From: an uncultured Rhodocyclaceae bacterium
GTDB lineage: Bacteria > Pseudomonadota > Gammaproteobacteria > Burkholderiales > Rhodocyclaceae
DNA length: 64,000 bases
Reading direction: 5' to 3'
NCBI GenBank assembly: GCA_907163225.1
Contig: OU015322.1
Location: forward strand, 2,910,060-2,974,059
Shown in pieces: positions 19,730 to 28,403 of the stretch. The notes under the pieces are model-generated. The model did no database searches. It worked only from the letters and a program-made list of their open reading frames with translations, and was not told where the DNA came from. The position numbers and the translations under genes were made by a program. How positions within the stretch are numbered: the first letter of the stretch is position 1; each line of letters begins with the position of its first letter.

Positions 19730-20128
19730 ATGGCTGATCTGGACAATTCGCAGGACTGGCTGACGGCGATCAAGTGGGACGCCGATGGCATGATCCCGGC
19801 CATTGCGCAGGATGAAAATGGTCGCGTCGTCATGTTCGCCTACATGAACCGCGATTCGCTTCAGGAAACGGTTGCCTGCGGCAACGCGGTATACTGGTCG
19901 CGTTCGCGCAAGCGTCTGTGGCGCAAAGGTGAGGAGTCCGGTCATTTTCAAAAAATCCGTTCCATCCGCACTGATTGCGATGGCGACGTGCTGCTGTTGA
20001 GTATTGAACAAGTGGGCGGGATTGCCTGTCATACCGGCCGCGAAAGCTGTTTTTTCAATGAGTTGAACGGGGACCGATGGGTTCCTGTAGATCCGGTTCT
20101 GAAAGACCCGAAGGAAATTTACCTATGA
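19730..20128 (+). CDS. hisI: Phosphoribosyl-AMP cyclohydrolase HisI
   Basis: 132-aa zinc enzyme opening the purine ring of [36 protein letters not shown] and metal Cys residues in DCDGDVLLL and [14 protein letters not shown] are present. The stop overlaps hisE by 4 bp. Start ATG 19730 lies right after the repeat tail. Confidence 0.94.
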   Translation: MADLDNSQDWLTAIKWDADGMIPAIAQDENGRVVMFAYMNRDSLQETVACGNAVYWSRSRKRLWRKGEESGHFQKIRSIRTDCDGDVLLLSIEQVGGIACHTGRESCFFNELNGDRWVPVDPVLKDPKEIYL

Positions 20129-20451
20129 GCACTCATGACATCCTGCATCGTCTCTCCGAGACCCTTGCCTCCCGTCGCAATGCCGATCCGGAAGTGTCCT
20201 ATACCGCCAAGCTGTTCTCCGACGGTCCGGATTCGATCCTGAAGAAAATTGCCGAGGAGTGCGCCGAGTTGATCATGGCATCCAAGGACGGCAAGCGACT
20301 GAATATCGTCTGGGAATCGACTGACGTGATTTATCACGTGCTCGTCCTGCTCGCCTTCTACGGACTTAGCATCGAGGACGTGTCTCAGGAAATGCGTCGT
20401 CGTGAAGGCATTTCCGGCATCGACGAAAAGGCGGCGCGGGGCAGCAAGTGA
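20125..20451 (+). CDS. hisE: Phosphoribosyl-ATP pyrophosphatase HisE
   Basis: 108-aa all-helical pyrophosphatase of the MazG-like fold: [24 protein letters not shown] and [14 protein letters not shown] carry the acidic metal-binding residues. Separate from HisI, as usual in betaproteobacteria. Overlaps hisI and the HIT gene by 4 bp each. Confidence 0.93.
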   Translation: MSTHDILHRLSETLASRRNADPEVSYTAKLFSDGPDSILKKIAEECAELIMASKDGKRLNIVWESTDVIYHVLVLLAFYGLSIEDVSQEMRRREGISGIDEKAARGSK

Positions 20452-20798
20452 GCGACTGCATCTTCTGCAAGATTGTCGCGGGCAAGATTCCGTGCCAGAA
20501 GGTCTATGAAGACGAGGACATCCTCGCCTTCAACGACATCAATCCGGCGCGCCCGGTGCATGTGCTGGTTATCCCGAAAAAACACATCACCTCGCTGGCA
20601 ACGGCGTCGGCAGACGATACGCTGGTGCTGGGCAAAATCCTGGCCAAAGCCAACGAAATTGCCGTAACTCAAGGGAGCCCGGACGGTTTTCGTGTGATCA
20701 TCAATACAGGACGTGTGGGGCAGCAGGAAGTGCCGCACCTGCACGCGCATATCGTGGGCGGTCCGGATCCGGTCGGCCCCATGCTCAAACGCATCTAG
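20448..20798 (+). CDS. HIT-family nucleotide-binding protein (HinT-like)
   Basis: 116-aa HIT protein: start [21 protein letters not shown], substrate-binding region [11 protein letters not shown], and His triad HLHAHIVGG. Known members hydrolyse AMP-lysine type phosphoramidates. GTG start inside the hisE stop; position after hisE and before tatA is conserved in betaproteobacteria. Confidence 0.92.
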   Translation: MSDCIFCKIVAGKIPCQKVYEDEDILAFNDINPARPVHVLVIPKKHITSLATASADDTLVLGKILAKANEIAVTQGSPDGFRVIINTGRVGQQEVPHLHAHIVGGPDPVGPMLKRI

Positions 20799-20808
20799 GA
20801 GACAAACC

Positions 20809-21042
20809 ATGGGCAGTTTTTCCATTTGGCACTGGCTGATCGTTCTGGTCATCGTCATGCTCATTTTCGGTACCAAGAAATTGCGCAACGTCGGACAGGA
20901 CCTCGGCGGCGCCGTCAAGGGTTTCAAGGACGGCATGAAGGACGCCAGCGCGGACAGCAAGCCGGCCGATGCCGCTCAGCCGACACAGCAGGTGAGCGGA
21001 GAGACCATCGACGTCGAAGTTAAGGAAAAGACGAAAAGCTAG
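20809..21042 (+). CDS. tatA: Twin-arginine translocase subunit TatA
   Basis: 77-aa protein with one N-terminal helix ([17 protein letters not shown]), then the hinge [21 protein letters not shown] amphipathic helix and an acidic tail. TatA oligomers form the Tat pore for folded proteins. AGGAGA upstream is a strong ribosome site. A long imperfect hairpin starts at its stop codon. Confidence 0.94.
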   Translation: MGSFSIWHWLIVLVIVMLIFGTKKLRNVGQDLGGAVKGFKDGMKDASADSKPADAAQPTQQVSGETIDVEVKEKTKS

Positions 21043-21101
21043 TCGCGAGTGATTAGTCCTTAGCTTTTTGCTAAAGACTAATTGCTAGCAGCTAGCGACT
21101 A
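21040..21101 (+). repeat. Long imperfect inverted repeat between tatA and tatB
   Basis: Arms TAGTCGC (21040-21046) and ATTAGTCCTTAGC (21052-21064) pair with GCTAAAGACTAAT (21070-21082) and GCGACTA (21095-21101) around a TTTTT loop, leaving an internal bulge. It fills nearly all the 64-bp gap and begins in the tatA stop. It may be an RNA processing or attenuation hairpin, or a small palindromic element. Confidence 0.7.
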
Positions 21102-21106
21102 TATTT

Positions 21107-21469
21107 ATGTTCGATATCGGCTTTTCCGAATTGATGGTGATTGGCATCGTGGCGCTGATTGTTATCGGCCCCGAGCGCCTGCCCAAGGTGGCGCGTACGC
21201 TCGGGCATCTGCTCGGCCGCGCCCAGCGTTACGTCAATGACGTGAAGTCCGATATCAGCCGCGAAGTCCAACTCGATGAACTGAGAAAGCTTCAGTCTCA
21301 GGTCACCGACTCCGCCCGTGAACTGGAAAGCTCTGTGCGCAAGGAATATGAAACCGCGCGTAGTTCGATCGAGGTCCCGGCGCAAGAGGTGGCGGCGGAA
21401 CTGCAATCGACCGCCAAATTGTCCGAAACCCTGACTGTCGCTGAAATCCCCAGCAAGCCTGCGGCATGA
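21107..21469 (+). CDS. tatB: Twin-arginine translocase subunit TatB
   Basis: 120-aa receptor subunit. MFDIGFSELMVIGIVALIVIGPERLPKVAR is the diagnostic TatB start (helix plus GPERLP hinge), followed by a long amphipathic and coiled region. Its stop overlaps tatC by 4 bp. It has no strong ribosome site after the hairpin. Confidence 0.94.
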   Translation: MFDIGFSELMVIGIVALIVIGPERLPKVARTLGHLLGRAQRYVNDVKSDISREVQLDELRKLQSQVTDSARELESSVRKEYETARSSIEVPAQEVAAELQSTAKLSETLTVAEIPSKPAA

Positions 21470-22320
21470 GCGAACCGCAGGAAGACTCCTTCATCTCGCA
21501 TTTGATCGAGTTGCGCGACCGCTTGTTGCGCAGCCTGATTGCCATTGCCGTCGTGATGGGAGTTTTGTGTATCTATCCGGGACCGGGCGAGATTTACGAC
21601 ATCCTTGCCGCACCATTGACCCGCGCCTTGCCGGAAGGGACCAAGATGGTCGCCATCGGCGTCATCACGCCGTTCATGGTGCCGCTGAAGGTGACGGCGA
21701 TGGTCGCCTTCGTGCTGGCCCTGCCGTTCATTCTGTTTCAGGTCTGGGGCTTCGTCGCGCCGGGCCTCTATGCGCATGAAAAACGACTGGGCATTCCGCT
21801 GATCGTTTCCAGCACCCTGCTTTTCATGTCTGGCATGGCCTTCTGTTATTTCTTTGTCTTCGGGCAGGTATTCAGCTTCATCAACAGCTTCGCTCCGAAG
21901 AGCATCACGCCAGCGCCTGACATCGAAGCCTACCTGTCGTTTGTCATGACCATGTTCCTCGCTTTTGGTCTGGCCTTTGAGGTGCCGGTGGCGCTGGTCA
22001 TGCTGGTCAAGCTGAACGTTGTGACCGTTGAAAAGCTCAAGGAGTGGCGCTCGTATTTCATCGTCGGCGCCTTCGTGGTGGCCGCCGTCGTGACGCCACC
22101 GGATGTGGTTTCCCAGTTGGCGCTTGCCATCCCGATGTGCCTGCTCTATGAATTGGGCATCCTGGTTTCCCGGCTGGTATCACGTCCGGTGCCGGCCGAC
22201 GAGAGTGTCGCGACCACGGCGTCAATGGCTGCTTCTGCGGTCAACCCGGAAAATGCGGCAAAAATGGAAGCCGAAATGGAGAAGGCGGAAGAAGATTTCC
22301 GCAAGCTTTCCGGCCACTGA
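21466..22320 (+). CDS. tatC: Twin-arginine translocase subunit TatC
   Basis: 284-aa six-helix receptor for twin-arginine signals: start PQEDSFISHLIELRDRLLRS, FILFQVWGFVAPGLYAHEK and the conserved FGLAFEVPV. The last 40 residues form a hydrophilic tail (EKAEEDFRKLSGH); bases 22236-22266 coding part of this tail match the dispersed repeat. It ends next to the convergent amidotransferase gene with no spacer. Confidence 0.95.
   Translation: MSEPQEDSFISHLIELRDRLLRSLIAIAVVMGVLCIYPGPGEIYDILAAPLTRALPEGTKMVAIGVITPFMVPLKVTAMVAFVLALPFILFQVWGFVAPGLYAHEKRLGIPLIVSSTLLFMSGMAFCYFFVFGQVFSFINSFAPKSITPAPDIEAYLSFVMTMFLAFGLAFEVPVALVMLVKLNVVTVEKLKEWRSYFIVGAFVVAAVVTPPDVVSQLALAIPMCLLYELGILVSRLVSRPVPADESVATTASMAASAVNPENAAKMEAEMEKAEEDFRKLSGH
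22236..22266 (+). repeat. Dispersed CGGTCAACC-like sequence in the tatC tail
   Basis: TGCGGTCAACCCGGAAAAT then GGCAAAAAT, with a one-base insertion against the core. Encodes AVNPENAAKM in the non-conserved TatC tail. Confidence 0.45.
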
Positions 22321-23127
22321 TCAGGCGACGGGTTTCACCGGCCCCGGTCGCGTCGGCAAGGTCTTGACTGGCGCACCATCCTCGAACCACCACAGCGTTC
22401 CCGGCGGCATCTCGATCCAAGCCTCGTTGTCGGTCAGTGGTTGGGTGGCGATAACAGCTACGCGGTCGTTCGGTGAGGTAACGTCGCTGAAATCGACAGT
22501 CACATCTTGATCCTTCAGGTGAGCCTGCGCGAACGGTGCCTGGCGCACGATATGGCTCAGCTTGGTTGAAGCGTGGGCGAACAGGCAGTCGCCATTCGAG
22601 AGCAGAAAATTGAATTCACCATGGCTGGAAATTTCCAGCGTCAGCGCATGAATCGCGTCGAACAAGGCGCTGCGTTCCGGCACTCGGTTGCCGAAACGGT
22701 GGCGCAGTTCCTGCAGCAACCAGCAGAAGGCGCGTTCGCTGTCGGTCAGGCCAACGGGAACGAAGCTGCCATCGAGTTGCGGCATAAAATCGAAGAGGTT
22801 GCCGTTATGGGCGAAAATCCAGTAACGGCCCCAGAGTTCGCGCATGAACGGGTGGGTGTTCTCCAGTCCGACTGCACCCTGCGTCGCTTTGCGGATATGG
22901 GCGACGACATTCTTCGAGCGGATCGGGTAGTTGCGAACGAGTTCCGCGACCGGCGAGGTGCTCGATGGCTGCGGGTCAAGGAAAAGCCGGGTGCCCTTGC
23001 CTTCGAAAAACGCGATGCCCCAGCCATCCGAATGAACATCAGTTCCACCGCCACGGGCCTGAAAGCCGCTGAACGAGAAGCAAATGTCGGTGGGGGTATT
23101 GCAGTTCATGCCGAGCAGCTGGCACAT
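22321..23127 (-). CDS. Class II glutamine amidotransferase (YafJ-like)
   Basis: 268-aa protein with an N-terminal nucleophile Cys after Met (MCQLLGMNC), then TDVHSDGWGIAFFEGKG, ATQGAVGLENTHPF and WIFAHNGNLFD, matching YafJ-type Ntn amidotransferases. The acceptor is unknown. The start lies 6 bp after the stop of the DegS-like gene on the same strand, so they probably form an operon. Confidence 0.87.
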   Translation of the reverse strand: MCQLLGMNCNTPTDICFSFSGFQARGGGTDVHSDGWGIAFFEGKGTRLFLDPQPSSTSPVAELVRNYPIRSKNVVAHIRKATQGAVGLENTHPFMRELWGRYWIFAHNGNLFDFMPQLDGSFVPVGLTDSERAFCWLLQELRHRFGNRVPERSALFDAIHALTLEISSHGEFNFLLSNGDCLFAHASTKLSHIVRQAPFAQAHLKDQDVTVDFSDVTSPNDRVAVIATQPLTDNEAWIEMPPGTLWWFEDGAPVKTLPTRPGPVKPVA

Positions 23128-23133
23128 GGCGGT

Positions 23134-24291
23134 TTACTCTTTTTCGCTACGCACGGTGGCCGGCCGTTTGCCTATTTTGACCTGGGCTTCAAATATGGAC
23201 TTGTCGCGGCGAAGGCGGAAATTCGCACGTTCATCTGGCGTCAGCGCGGCAATCAGATCGAGCATGACCTGTGGATCCTTTACCGGTTTGCCGGTGACCG
23301 AGAGCAGAACATCGCCAGGCCGGATGCCGGCCGTATCCGCCGGGCTGCCCCGCACGACGCCGGCGATCAGGGCGCCTTCGGTGTCGGGGAGGCCGAAGGA
23401 TTCAGCCAGTTCCTGTGTGATTTCCTGCGCCTCCACCCCGATCCAGCCCCGTGTCACAGCGCCGGTGCGGATGATCTGTTCCATAATGTTCCGCGCACTG
23501 GATACAGGAATGGCGAAGCCGATACCCAGCGAGCCGCCGGTGCGTGAATAGATGGCGGAATTGATGCCAACCAGGTTGCCATGGACGTCTACCAACGCGC
23601 CTCCGGAATTCCCTGGGTTGATCGCCGCATCGGTCTGGATGAAATTCTCGAAAGTGTTGATGCCCAGGTGCGAGCGACCGAGGGCTGAGACAATGCCCAT
23701 GGTCACCGTCTGGCCAACGCCGAAGGGGTTGCCGATGGCCAGAACGACATCGCCGACACGTAGATTGTCGATCTGGCCGAAGGTGATTGCCGGCAATTTT
23801 TCAGCCTTGATCTGCAGGATGGCGAGATCGGATTCCGGGTCGCTGCCAACGATTTTTGCCTTGTAGGTCTTGCTGTCATTGAGCGAGACCTGAATATCAT
23901 CGGCGCCGTCAATGACATGGAAATTGGTCAGGATGTAGCCGTTGGGGCTGACGATGACGCCGGAGCCAAGGCCGGAGTTGCGTTGCGGCTGGCCTTCGGG
24001 CTTGTCGCCGAAGAAATGACGGAAGATCGGATCGTCGAACAGCGGGTGGCGCTGTTGTTTGATTTCCTGTGTCGTGTAGATATGGACGACCGACGGCAGG
24101 GCGGCCCGGGCTGCGTCACGATAGGAGCCGGTTGGCGTGGTCTTGTTGTCGTCGCTGCTGGCCGGAGCCTCCAGCAGGGCGATGGCCGCCTGCCGCTGTG
24201 GTAGCCATTCAGGCTTCAGCGTGGAGACGACGAACAGAATGGCCAGCGCAACAGTTGCTGTTTGTGCAAAAATCAGCCACAACCTCTGCAT
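23134..24291 (-). CDS. Periplasmic HtrA/DegS-like serine protease with one PDZ domain
   Basis: 385-aa S1C protease. An N-terminal membrane anchor ([17 protein letters not shown]) precedes the protease with His in [12 protein letters not shown], Asp in ESDLAILQI and Ser in [11 protein letters not shown]. One PDZ domain follows ([21 protein letters not shown]). One PDZ plus an uncleaved anchor resembles DegS more than DegP. ATG 24291 lies only 14 bp from the divergent Nif3-like start. Position after tatC is common in betaproteobacteria. Confidence 0.9.
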   Translation of the reverse strand: MQRLWLIFAQTATVALAILFVVSTLKPEWLPQRQAAIALLEAPASSDDNKTTPTGSYRDAARAALPSVVHIYTTQEIKQQRHPLFDDPIFRHFFGDKPEGQPQRNSGLGSGVIVSPNGYILTNFHVIDGADDIQVSLNDSKTYKAKIVGSDPESDLAILQIKAEKLPAITFGQIDNLRVGDVVLAIGNPFGVGQTVTMGIVSALGRSHLGINTFENFIQTDAAINPGNSGGALVDVHGNLVGINSAIYSRTGGSLGIGFAIPVSSARNIMEQIIRTGAVTRGWIGVEAQEITQELAESFGLPDTEGALIAGVVRGSPADTAGIRPGDVLLSVTGKPVKDPQVMLDLIAALTPDERANFRLRRDKSIFEAQVKIGKRPATVRSEKE

Positions 24292-24305
24292 GGGAACTTG
24301 TCTCG

Positions 24306-25052
24306 ATGAAGCGTGAAGAATTGGTGAACTATCTGGATGGGCTGATGGCGCCCGGCAAGTTTCGGGATTATTGCCCAAACGGCCTGCAAGTGGAAGGCAG
24401 TTCAGATATCTCCCGTATCGTGGCCGGCGTCACAGCAAGCCAGGCGCTGCTCGATGTGGCTGTTGAGCGTCATGCCGATGCCATTCTCGTGCACCACGGC
24501 TATTTCTGGAAGGGCGAGGATGGACGGGTTACTGGTATCCGGCGCAAGCGACTGGCCACGCTGCTGGCCAATGACATTAACCTGCTGGCGTATCACCTGC
24601 CGCTTGATGCCCATCCGGAACTGGGGAACAACGCGCAATTGGCGCATCGTCTGGGCTGGTTGCCAGAGGGGCGTTTCGGTGAGCAGGATATTGCCTGGAT
24701 AGGTGCTCTGGCCGAACCTTGTGAATTGTCTGCGCTGTCGGCGAAGGTGGCGAATGTGCTTGGCCGACAGCCGATGGTGTTTGGGGATGCAGCGCGGCCG
24801 ATTCGGCGAATTGCCTGGTGTTCAGGCGGGGCGCAGGGCTATTTTGAGCAGGCGATTGCGCTGGGTGTTGATGCCTACCTGTCCGGTGAGATTTCCGAGC
24901 AGACGGTGCATCTGGCCCAGGAAAGTGGCGTCGCCTATCTGGCGGCCGGACATCACGCTACCGAGCGCTACGGGGTTCAGGCTCTGGCTGAGCACCTGAC
25001 GCAGCAATTCGGCATCACCTGCGAATTCGTCGATCTCGACAATCCGGTTTAG
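24306..25052 (+). CDS. Nif3-like dinuclear metal center hexameric protein
   Basis: 248-aa DUF34/NIF3 protein: [35 protein letters not shown] and [14 protein letters not shown] hold the metal His/Asp/Glu residues. Related proteins are often annotated GTP cyclohydrolase I type 2, but the true activity is unsettled. Convergent with the FimV-like gene. Confidence 0.9.
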   Translation: MKREELVNYLDGLMAPGKFRDYCPNGLQVEGSSDISRIVAGVTASQALLDVAVERHADAILVHHGYFWKGEDGRVTGIRRKRLATLLANDINLLAYHLPLDAHPELGNNAQLAHRLGWLPEGRFGEQDIAWIGALAEPCELSALSAKVANVLGRQPMVFGDAARPIRRIAWCSGGAQGYFEQAIALGVDAYLSGEISEQTVHLAQESGVAYLAAGHHATERYGVQALAEHLTQQFGITCEFVDLDNPV

Positions 25053-25061
25053 CGGCCTGCC

Positions 25062-26129
25062 TCAGGCTTTGGCCTGTTTGTGCTGCTTGCCTGGTTTGCC
25101 GGGTTTGGACGTGCGCGGTGGTGGGGCAGCAAAGGCCTGCTCGTTCTGGCGACGACTCACCAGGTGGGCAACGCCGGCCGAAACACTGCCTCCAAGCAAT
25201 AGACCGAGCAGCAGTTCGATCCAGCCATCGTGGTTGCTGGTGCCGCGAACCGGCGCTTGTGGCGTGGCTGCCTGAACGGAGGGCATGATGCTGGGCGTTG
25301 ATTGCCGATCTTGCATGTCCTGTAGTTTTTCCCGCATCGCACGTGACTCGGCGCCGAGGGTGAGAGCTGTGTTCAGCTTGTCCACTTCCTCGTTGAGCAG
25401 ATGCAGTGTCGTTTCCATTTTCAGGACGCGTTCGTTGAGTTCGTTGGCCGGCGCGAGCGCGTCGCCAGCGCTGGGCGGAGGCAGGTCGTCCAGTGCTGCG
25501 CCAAGAATGATTTTGTCCTGGCCGCTGCCAATGCCAGCCAGCGTGTCGCGCGGTAGCGGTGCCTTTGGCTTGGCAACGGCGCGTGCTGCGTTTCGGGTAG
25601 CCGGGGGTTTGGCGATTGGGCGCACTGGCGTATCTGCTTCGGTCGACCAATTGTCGCTGGTGCGCTCATCTAGGGATGGGCGGTAAGGCGGGGCGTCGCG
25701 CGGCGCCGCTGGAGCTGCCATGCGCGGTGCCTCAATATCGCTGGCTGCTGCCACGGGTGCGAGCGGCGGGCCCGGGAGCAACACGTATTCGCGCTGCAGG
25801 TCGAGGCCGCAACCGGCCCGTAAGTTGATGGCAACGACTGGCTCATCGACGGCCTTGCTGCCGCTGATGATCAGTCGATAATCCTGGCCAATGCGCACGA
25901 GGCGCGTGCGGCCGGCCGAGATGACGGGAAAATCGGCACTGGGCAGCGGGGCGAGGGAAAAGCAGGCTGGATCAAGTGATTCGCCGCCGGCAAAAACCGG
26001 CACTTCGGCCCGCAAAGGCTCACCGATGCGCGAGTGAAGGGTTATTTCGCCGAGTCCGACCGCGCTGGCTGCACCTGAAATCAACGTGATGCTCAACAAT
26101 AGGTGGTGCAGCAGTCTTGATGCGATCAT
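25062..26129 (-). CDS. FimV-like N-terminal domain protein
   Basis: 355-aa protein. After a signal peptide ending near ASAVG it has the FimV N-terminal motif GLGEITLHSRIGEPLRAEV, then CFSLAP and RLVRIGQDYRLIISG. A Pro/Ala-rich linker, a coiled coil (LNERVLKMETTLHLLNEEVDKL) and one membrane helix (IELLLGLLLGGSVSAGVAHLV) follow. It stops at about 355 residues without the long acidic TPR tail of full FimV. Probably a pilus or polar envelope factor; function inferred. Confidence 0.72.
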   Translation of the reverse strand: MIASRLLHHLLLSITLISGAASAVGLGEITLHSRIGEPLRAEVPVFAGGESLDPACFSLAPLPSADFPVISAGRTRLVRIGQDYRLIISGSKAVDEPVVAINLRAGCGLDLQREYVLLPGPPLAPVAAASDIEAPRMAAPAAPRDAPPYRPSLDERTSDNWSTEADTPVRPIAKPPATRNAARAVAKPKAPLPRDTLAGIGSGQDKIILGAALDDLPPPSAGDALAPANELNERVLKMETTLHLLNEEVDKLNTALTLGAESRAMREKLQDMQDRQSTPSIMPSVQAATPQAPVRGTSNHDGWIELLLGLLLGGSVSAGVAHLVSRRQNEQAFAAPPPRTSKPGKPGKQHKQAKA

Positions 26130-26243
26130 TCTGATTTATATGTCATTCGACTTGCAAGGTGTTGAAACTTTAACATTGGGCTGGCTGCCGGCGGTAGAAA
26201 TGTTGCACACTTTGGGTATCGCTATCGACTTGGGTTTTTCGCT

Positions 26244-26945
26244 ATGAACCTCGCATTTCCTCCGCATCCTGCCGCTACGCTTCCTGTGGCGGGTTCCGAC
26301 CTGCGCTTCCCGGTGCGGCGGGTTTTTTGCGTCGGCCGAAATTATGCGGATCACGCCCGCGAGATGGGGGCGATGGATCAGGCTGATGGGCGCGAGCCGC
26401 CATTTTTCTTCACCAAGCCGGGCGACGCCGTGGTGGGCGGAGAGGGTGAGTTGCGTGTGACGTATCCGCCGCTAACCCGAAACCTTCACCATGAAGTTGA
26501 AATGATCGTGGCGCTGGGGGCTGGTGGTGCAAATGTTACGGTCGACGCGGCAAACGGCCTGATTTTCGGGTATGCCGTCGGCCTCGATCTGACGCGTCGG
26601 GATATTCAGGCGAAGGCGAAGGAGAAGGGGCACCCCTGGGACATGGGCAAAGGCTTCGACCAGTCCGCGGTGGCCGGCGCCATCAGCCCGGTCTCGGCCA
26701 GCGGCCATCCGGCGAGCGGTCGCATCTGGCTGGCGGTGAACGGCGAGGTAAGACAGGACGGAGACCTGTCGGCCATGATGTGGAAGGTGGCGGACATCAT
26801 TGCCAATCTGTCCACGATGGTTCGCCTTGAGGCCGGTGATCTGATTTATACCGGTACGCCGGCCGGTGTTGGGCCAATCGTTCCGGGCGATCTGCTGGAG
26901 GGTGGCGTCGACGGTGTCGGGACGCTTTGCGCCCGCATCGTTTGA
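26244..26945 (+). CDS. Fumarylacetoacetate hydrolase family protein
   Basis: 233-aa FAH-fold enzyme: VFCVGRNYADHAREMG, FFTKPGDAVVGG, LHHEVEMIVALG with metal Glu, GLDLTRRDIQAKAKEKGHPW and YTGTPAGVGPIVPGD. Family members cleave or decarboxylate acylpyruvates in aromatic breakdown; the substrate cannot be told. It ends exactly next to the convergent phenylacetate-CoA ligase. Confidence 0.88.
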   Translation: MNLAFPPHPAATLPVAGSDLRFPVRRVFCVGRNYADHAREMGAMDQADGREPPFFFTKPGDAVVGGEGELRVTYPPLTRNLHHEVEMIVALGAGGANVTVDAANGLIFGYAVGLDLTRRDIQAKAKEKGHPWDMGKGFDQSAVAGAISPVSASGHPASGRIWLAVNGEVRQDGDLSAMMWKVADIIANLSTMVRLEAGDLIYTGTPAGVGPIVPGDLLEGGVDGVGTLCARIV

Positions 26946-28241
26946 CTATTTAGGCCGCTTGTCGATCACCCGCCGCGCCTTGCCGACCGAGCGCTCGACG
27001 CCGCCTTGTTCGACAATCTCGATGCGTGCAGAAATGCCGATGTAGGACTTGATGTGGTGCTGCAGGTCGTGCGCCACGAACTCTTTCGCGGCACCGCTGG
27101 CAAACTGGAATTCCGCTTTCAGCTCAACGTCGACCTTCATGGTGTCAAGGTGGCCGTCGCGGCTGACTTCGATCAGGTAGTGTGGCGATAGCTTAGGTTG
27201 TTTGAGGATCAATTCTTCAATCTGCGTCGGGAAGACGTTGACGCCACGGATGATCAGCATGTCGTCCGAGCGGCCAGTGATCTTGCCGATGCGGCGCATG
27301 CTGCGTGAGGTAGGCGGCAGCAGCCGTGTCAGGTCGCGCGTTCGGTAGCGGATGACCGGCATCGCTTCCTTGGTCAGCGAGGTGAAGACCAGTTCGCCCT
27401 GACTGCCTTCGGGCAGTACTTCGCCGGTGATCGGGTCGATAATTTCCGGGTAGAAATGGTCTTCCCAGATGACCGGGCCGTCCTTGCTCTCGGCGCATTC
27501 GTTGGCAACGCCCGGGCCGATGACTTCGGAAAGGCCGTAGATGTCGATGGCGTCGATGCCGAAAGCGGCCTCGATTTCGCCCCGCATGGCGTCGGTCCAT
27601 GGCTCAGCACCGTGAATGCCGATGCGCAGCGCGGTGCTGCGCGGGTCGATGCCCTGGCGGCGGAATTCGTCGGCGATGTTGAGCATGTACGACGGCGTGA
27701 CCATGATGATGTTCGGCTTGAAATCACAGATGAGCTGAACCTGTTTCTCGGTCTGCCCGCCGGACATCGGGATCACCGTGCACCCCAGTTTCTCGGCCCC
27801 GTAATGGGCGCCCAGGCCGCCGGTGAACAGGCCGTAGCCGTAGGCGACATGAACGATATCGCCGGGGCGCCCGCCGGAAGCGTAGATCGAACGGGCGATC
27901 AGGTCGGCCCAGGTGTTGATGTCATTCTGCGTGTAGCCGACAACGGTCGGCTTGCCGGTCGTGCCGCTCGAGGCATGAATGCGCACGACCTTCTCGCGCG
28001 GCACGGCGAACATGTTGTACGGGTAGTTGTCGCGCAGGTCCTGCTTGGTGGTGAAGGGGAATTGGGCAAGATCAGCCAGCGCCTTGAAATCACCAGGATG
28101 CACGCCGGCGGCGTCGAATTTCGCCTTATAACAAGGAACGTTCCGATAAACGTGATTCAGCGTCCATCTCAGTCGTTCGGTCTGCAAAGCAACGATTTCG
28201 TCGCGGCCTGCATTTTCGATGGCGTGAAGACCTAGGCTCAT
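26946..28241 (-). CDS. paaK: Phenylacetate-CoA ligase PaaK
   Basis: 431-aa AMP-forming ligase that activates phenylacetate with CoA and ATP. AMP-binding motif ASSGTTGKPTVVGYT, YGYGLFTGGLGAHYGAE, DIYGLSEVIGPGVANEC and C-terminal GRSDDMLIIRGVNVFPTQIE are present. ATG 28241 follows a strong GGAGG ribosome site. No other paa catabolic genes are in the window, so it stands alone here. Confidence 0.92.
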   Translation of the reverse strand: MSLGLHAIENAGRDEIVALQTERLRWTLNHVYRNVPCYKAKFDAAGVHPGDFKALADLAQFPFTTKQDLRDNYPYNMFAVPREKVVRIHASSGTTGKPTVVGYTQNDINTWADLIARSIYASGGRPGDIVHVAYGYGLFTGGLGAHYGAEKLGCTVIPMSGGQTEKQVQLICDFKPNIIMVTPSYMLNIADEFRRQGIDPRSTALRIGIHGAEPWTDAMRGEIEAAFGIDAIDIYGLSEVIGPGVANECAESKDGPVIWEDHFYPEIIDPITGEVLPEGSQGELVFTSLTKEAMPVIRYRTRDLTRLLPPTSRSMRRIGKITGRSDDMLIIRGVNVFPTQIEELILKQPKLSPHYLIEVSRDGHLDTMKVDVELKAEFQFASGAAKEFVAHDLQHHIKSYIGISARIEIVEQGGVERSVGKARRVIDKRPK

Positions 28242-28306
28242 GTTTGATTCCTCCCCCAACCGCAGATTGTTGATCGCTGAGAATCGGTGCGGCTTGAGCC
28301 ATATCA

Positions 28307-28333
28307 ATTTTGGCTATTTTTCCGGTTGACCGT
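28307..28333 (-). repeat. Dispersed CGGTCAACC repeat between paaK and the MATE gene
   Basis: On the minus strand ACGGTCAACCGGAAAAAT, then CCAAAAT. In the 162-bp divergent region. Confidence 0.75.
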
Positions 28334-28403
28334 GGAAGCTGCGCCAGCGCTCTGTTGTATTCAGGCGGATTTCGGCGTCCATGCAAAGCCAAATGAGTGC
28401 CGC

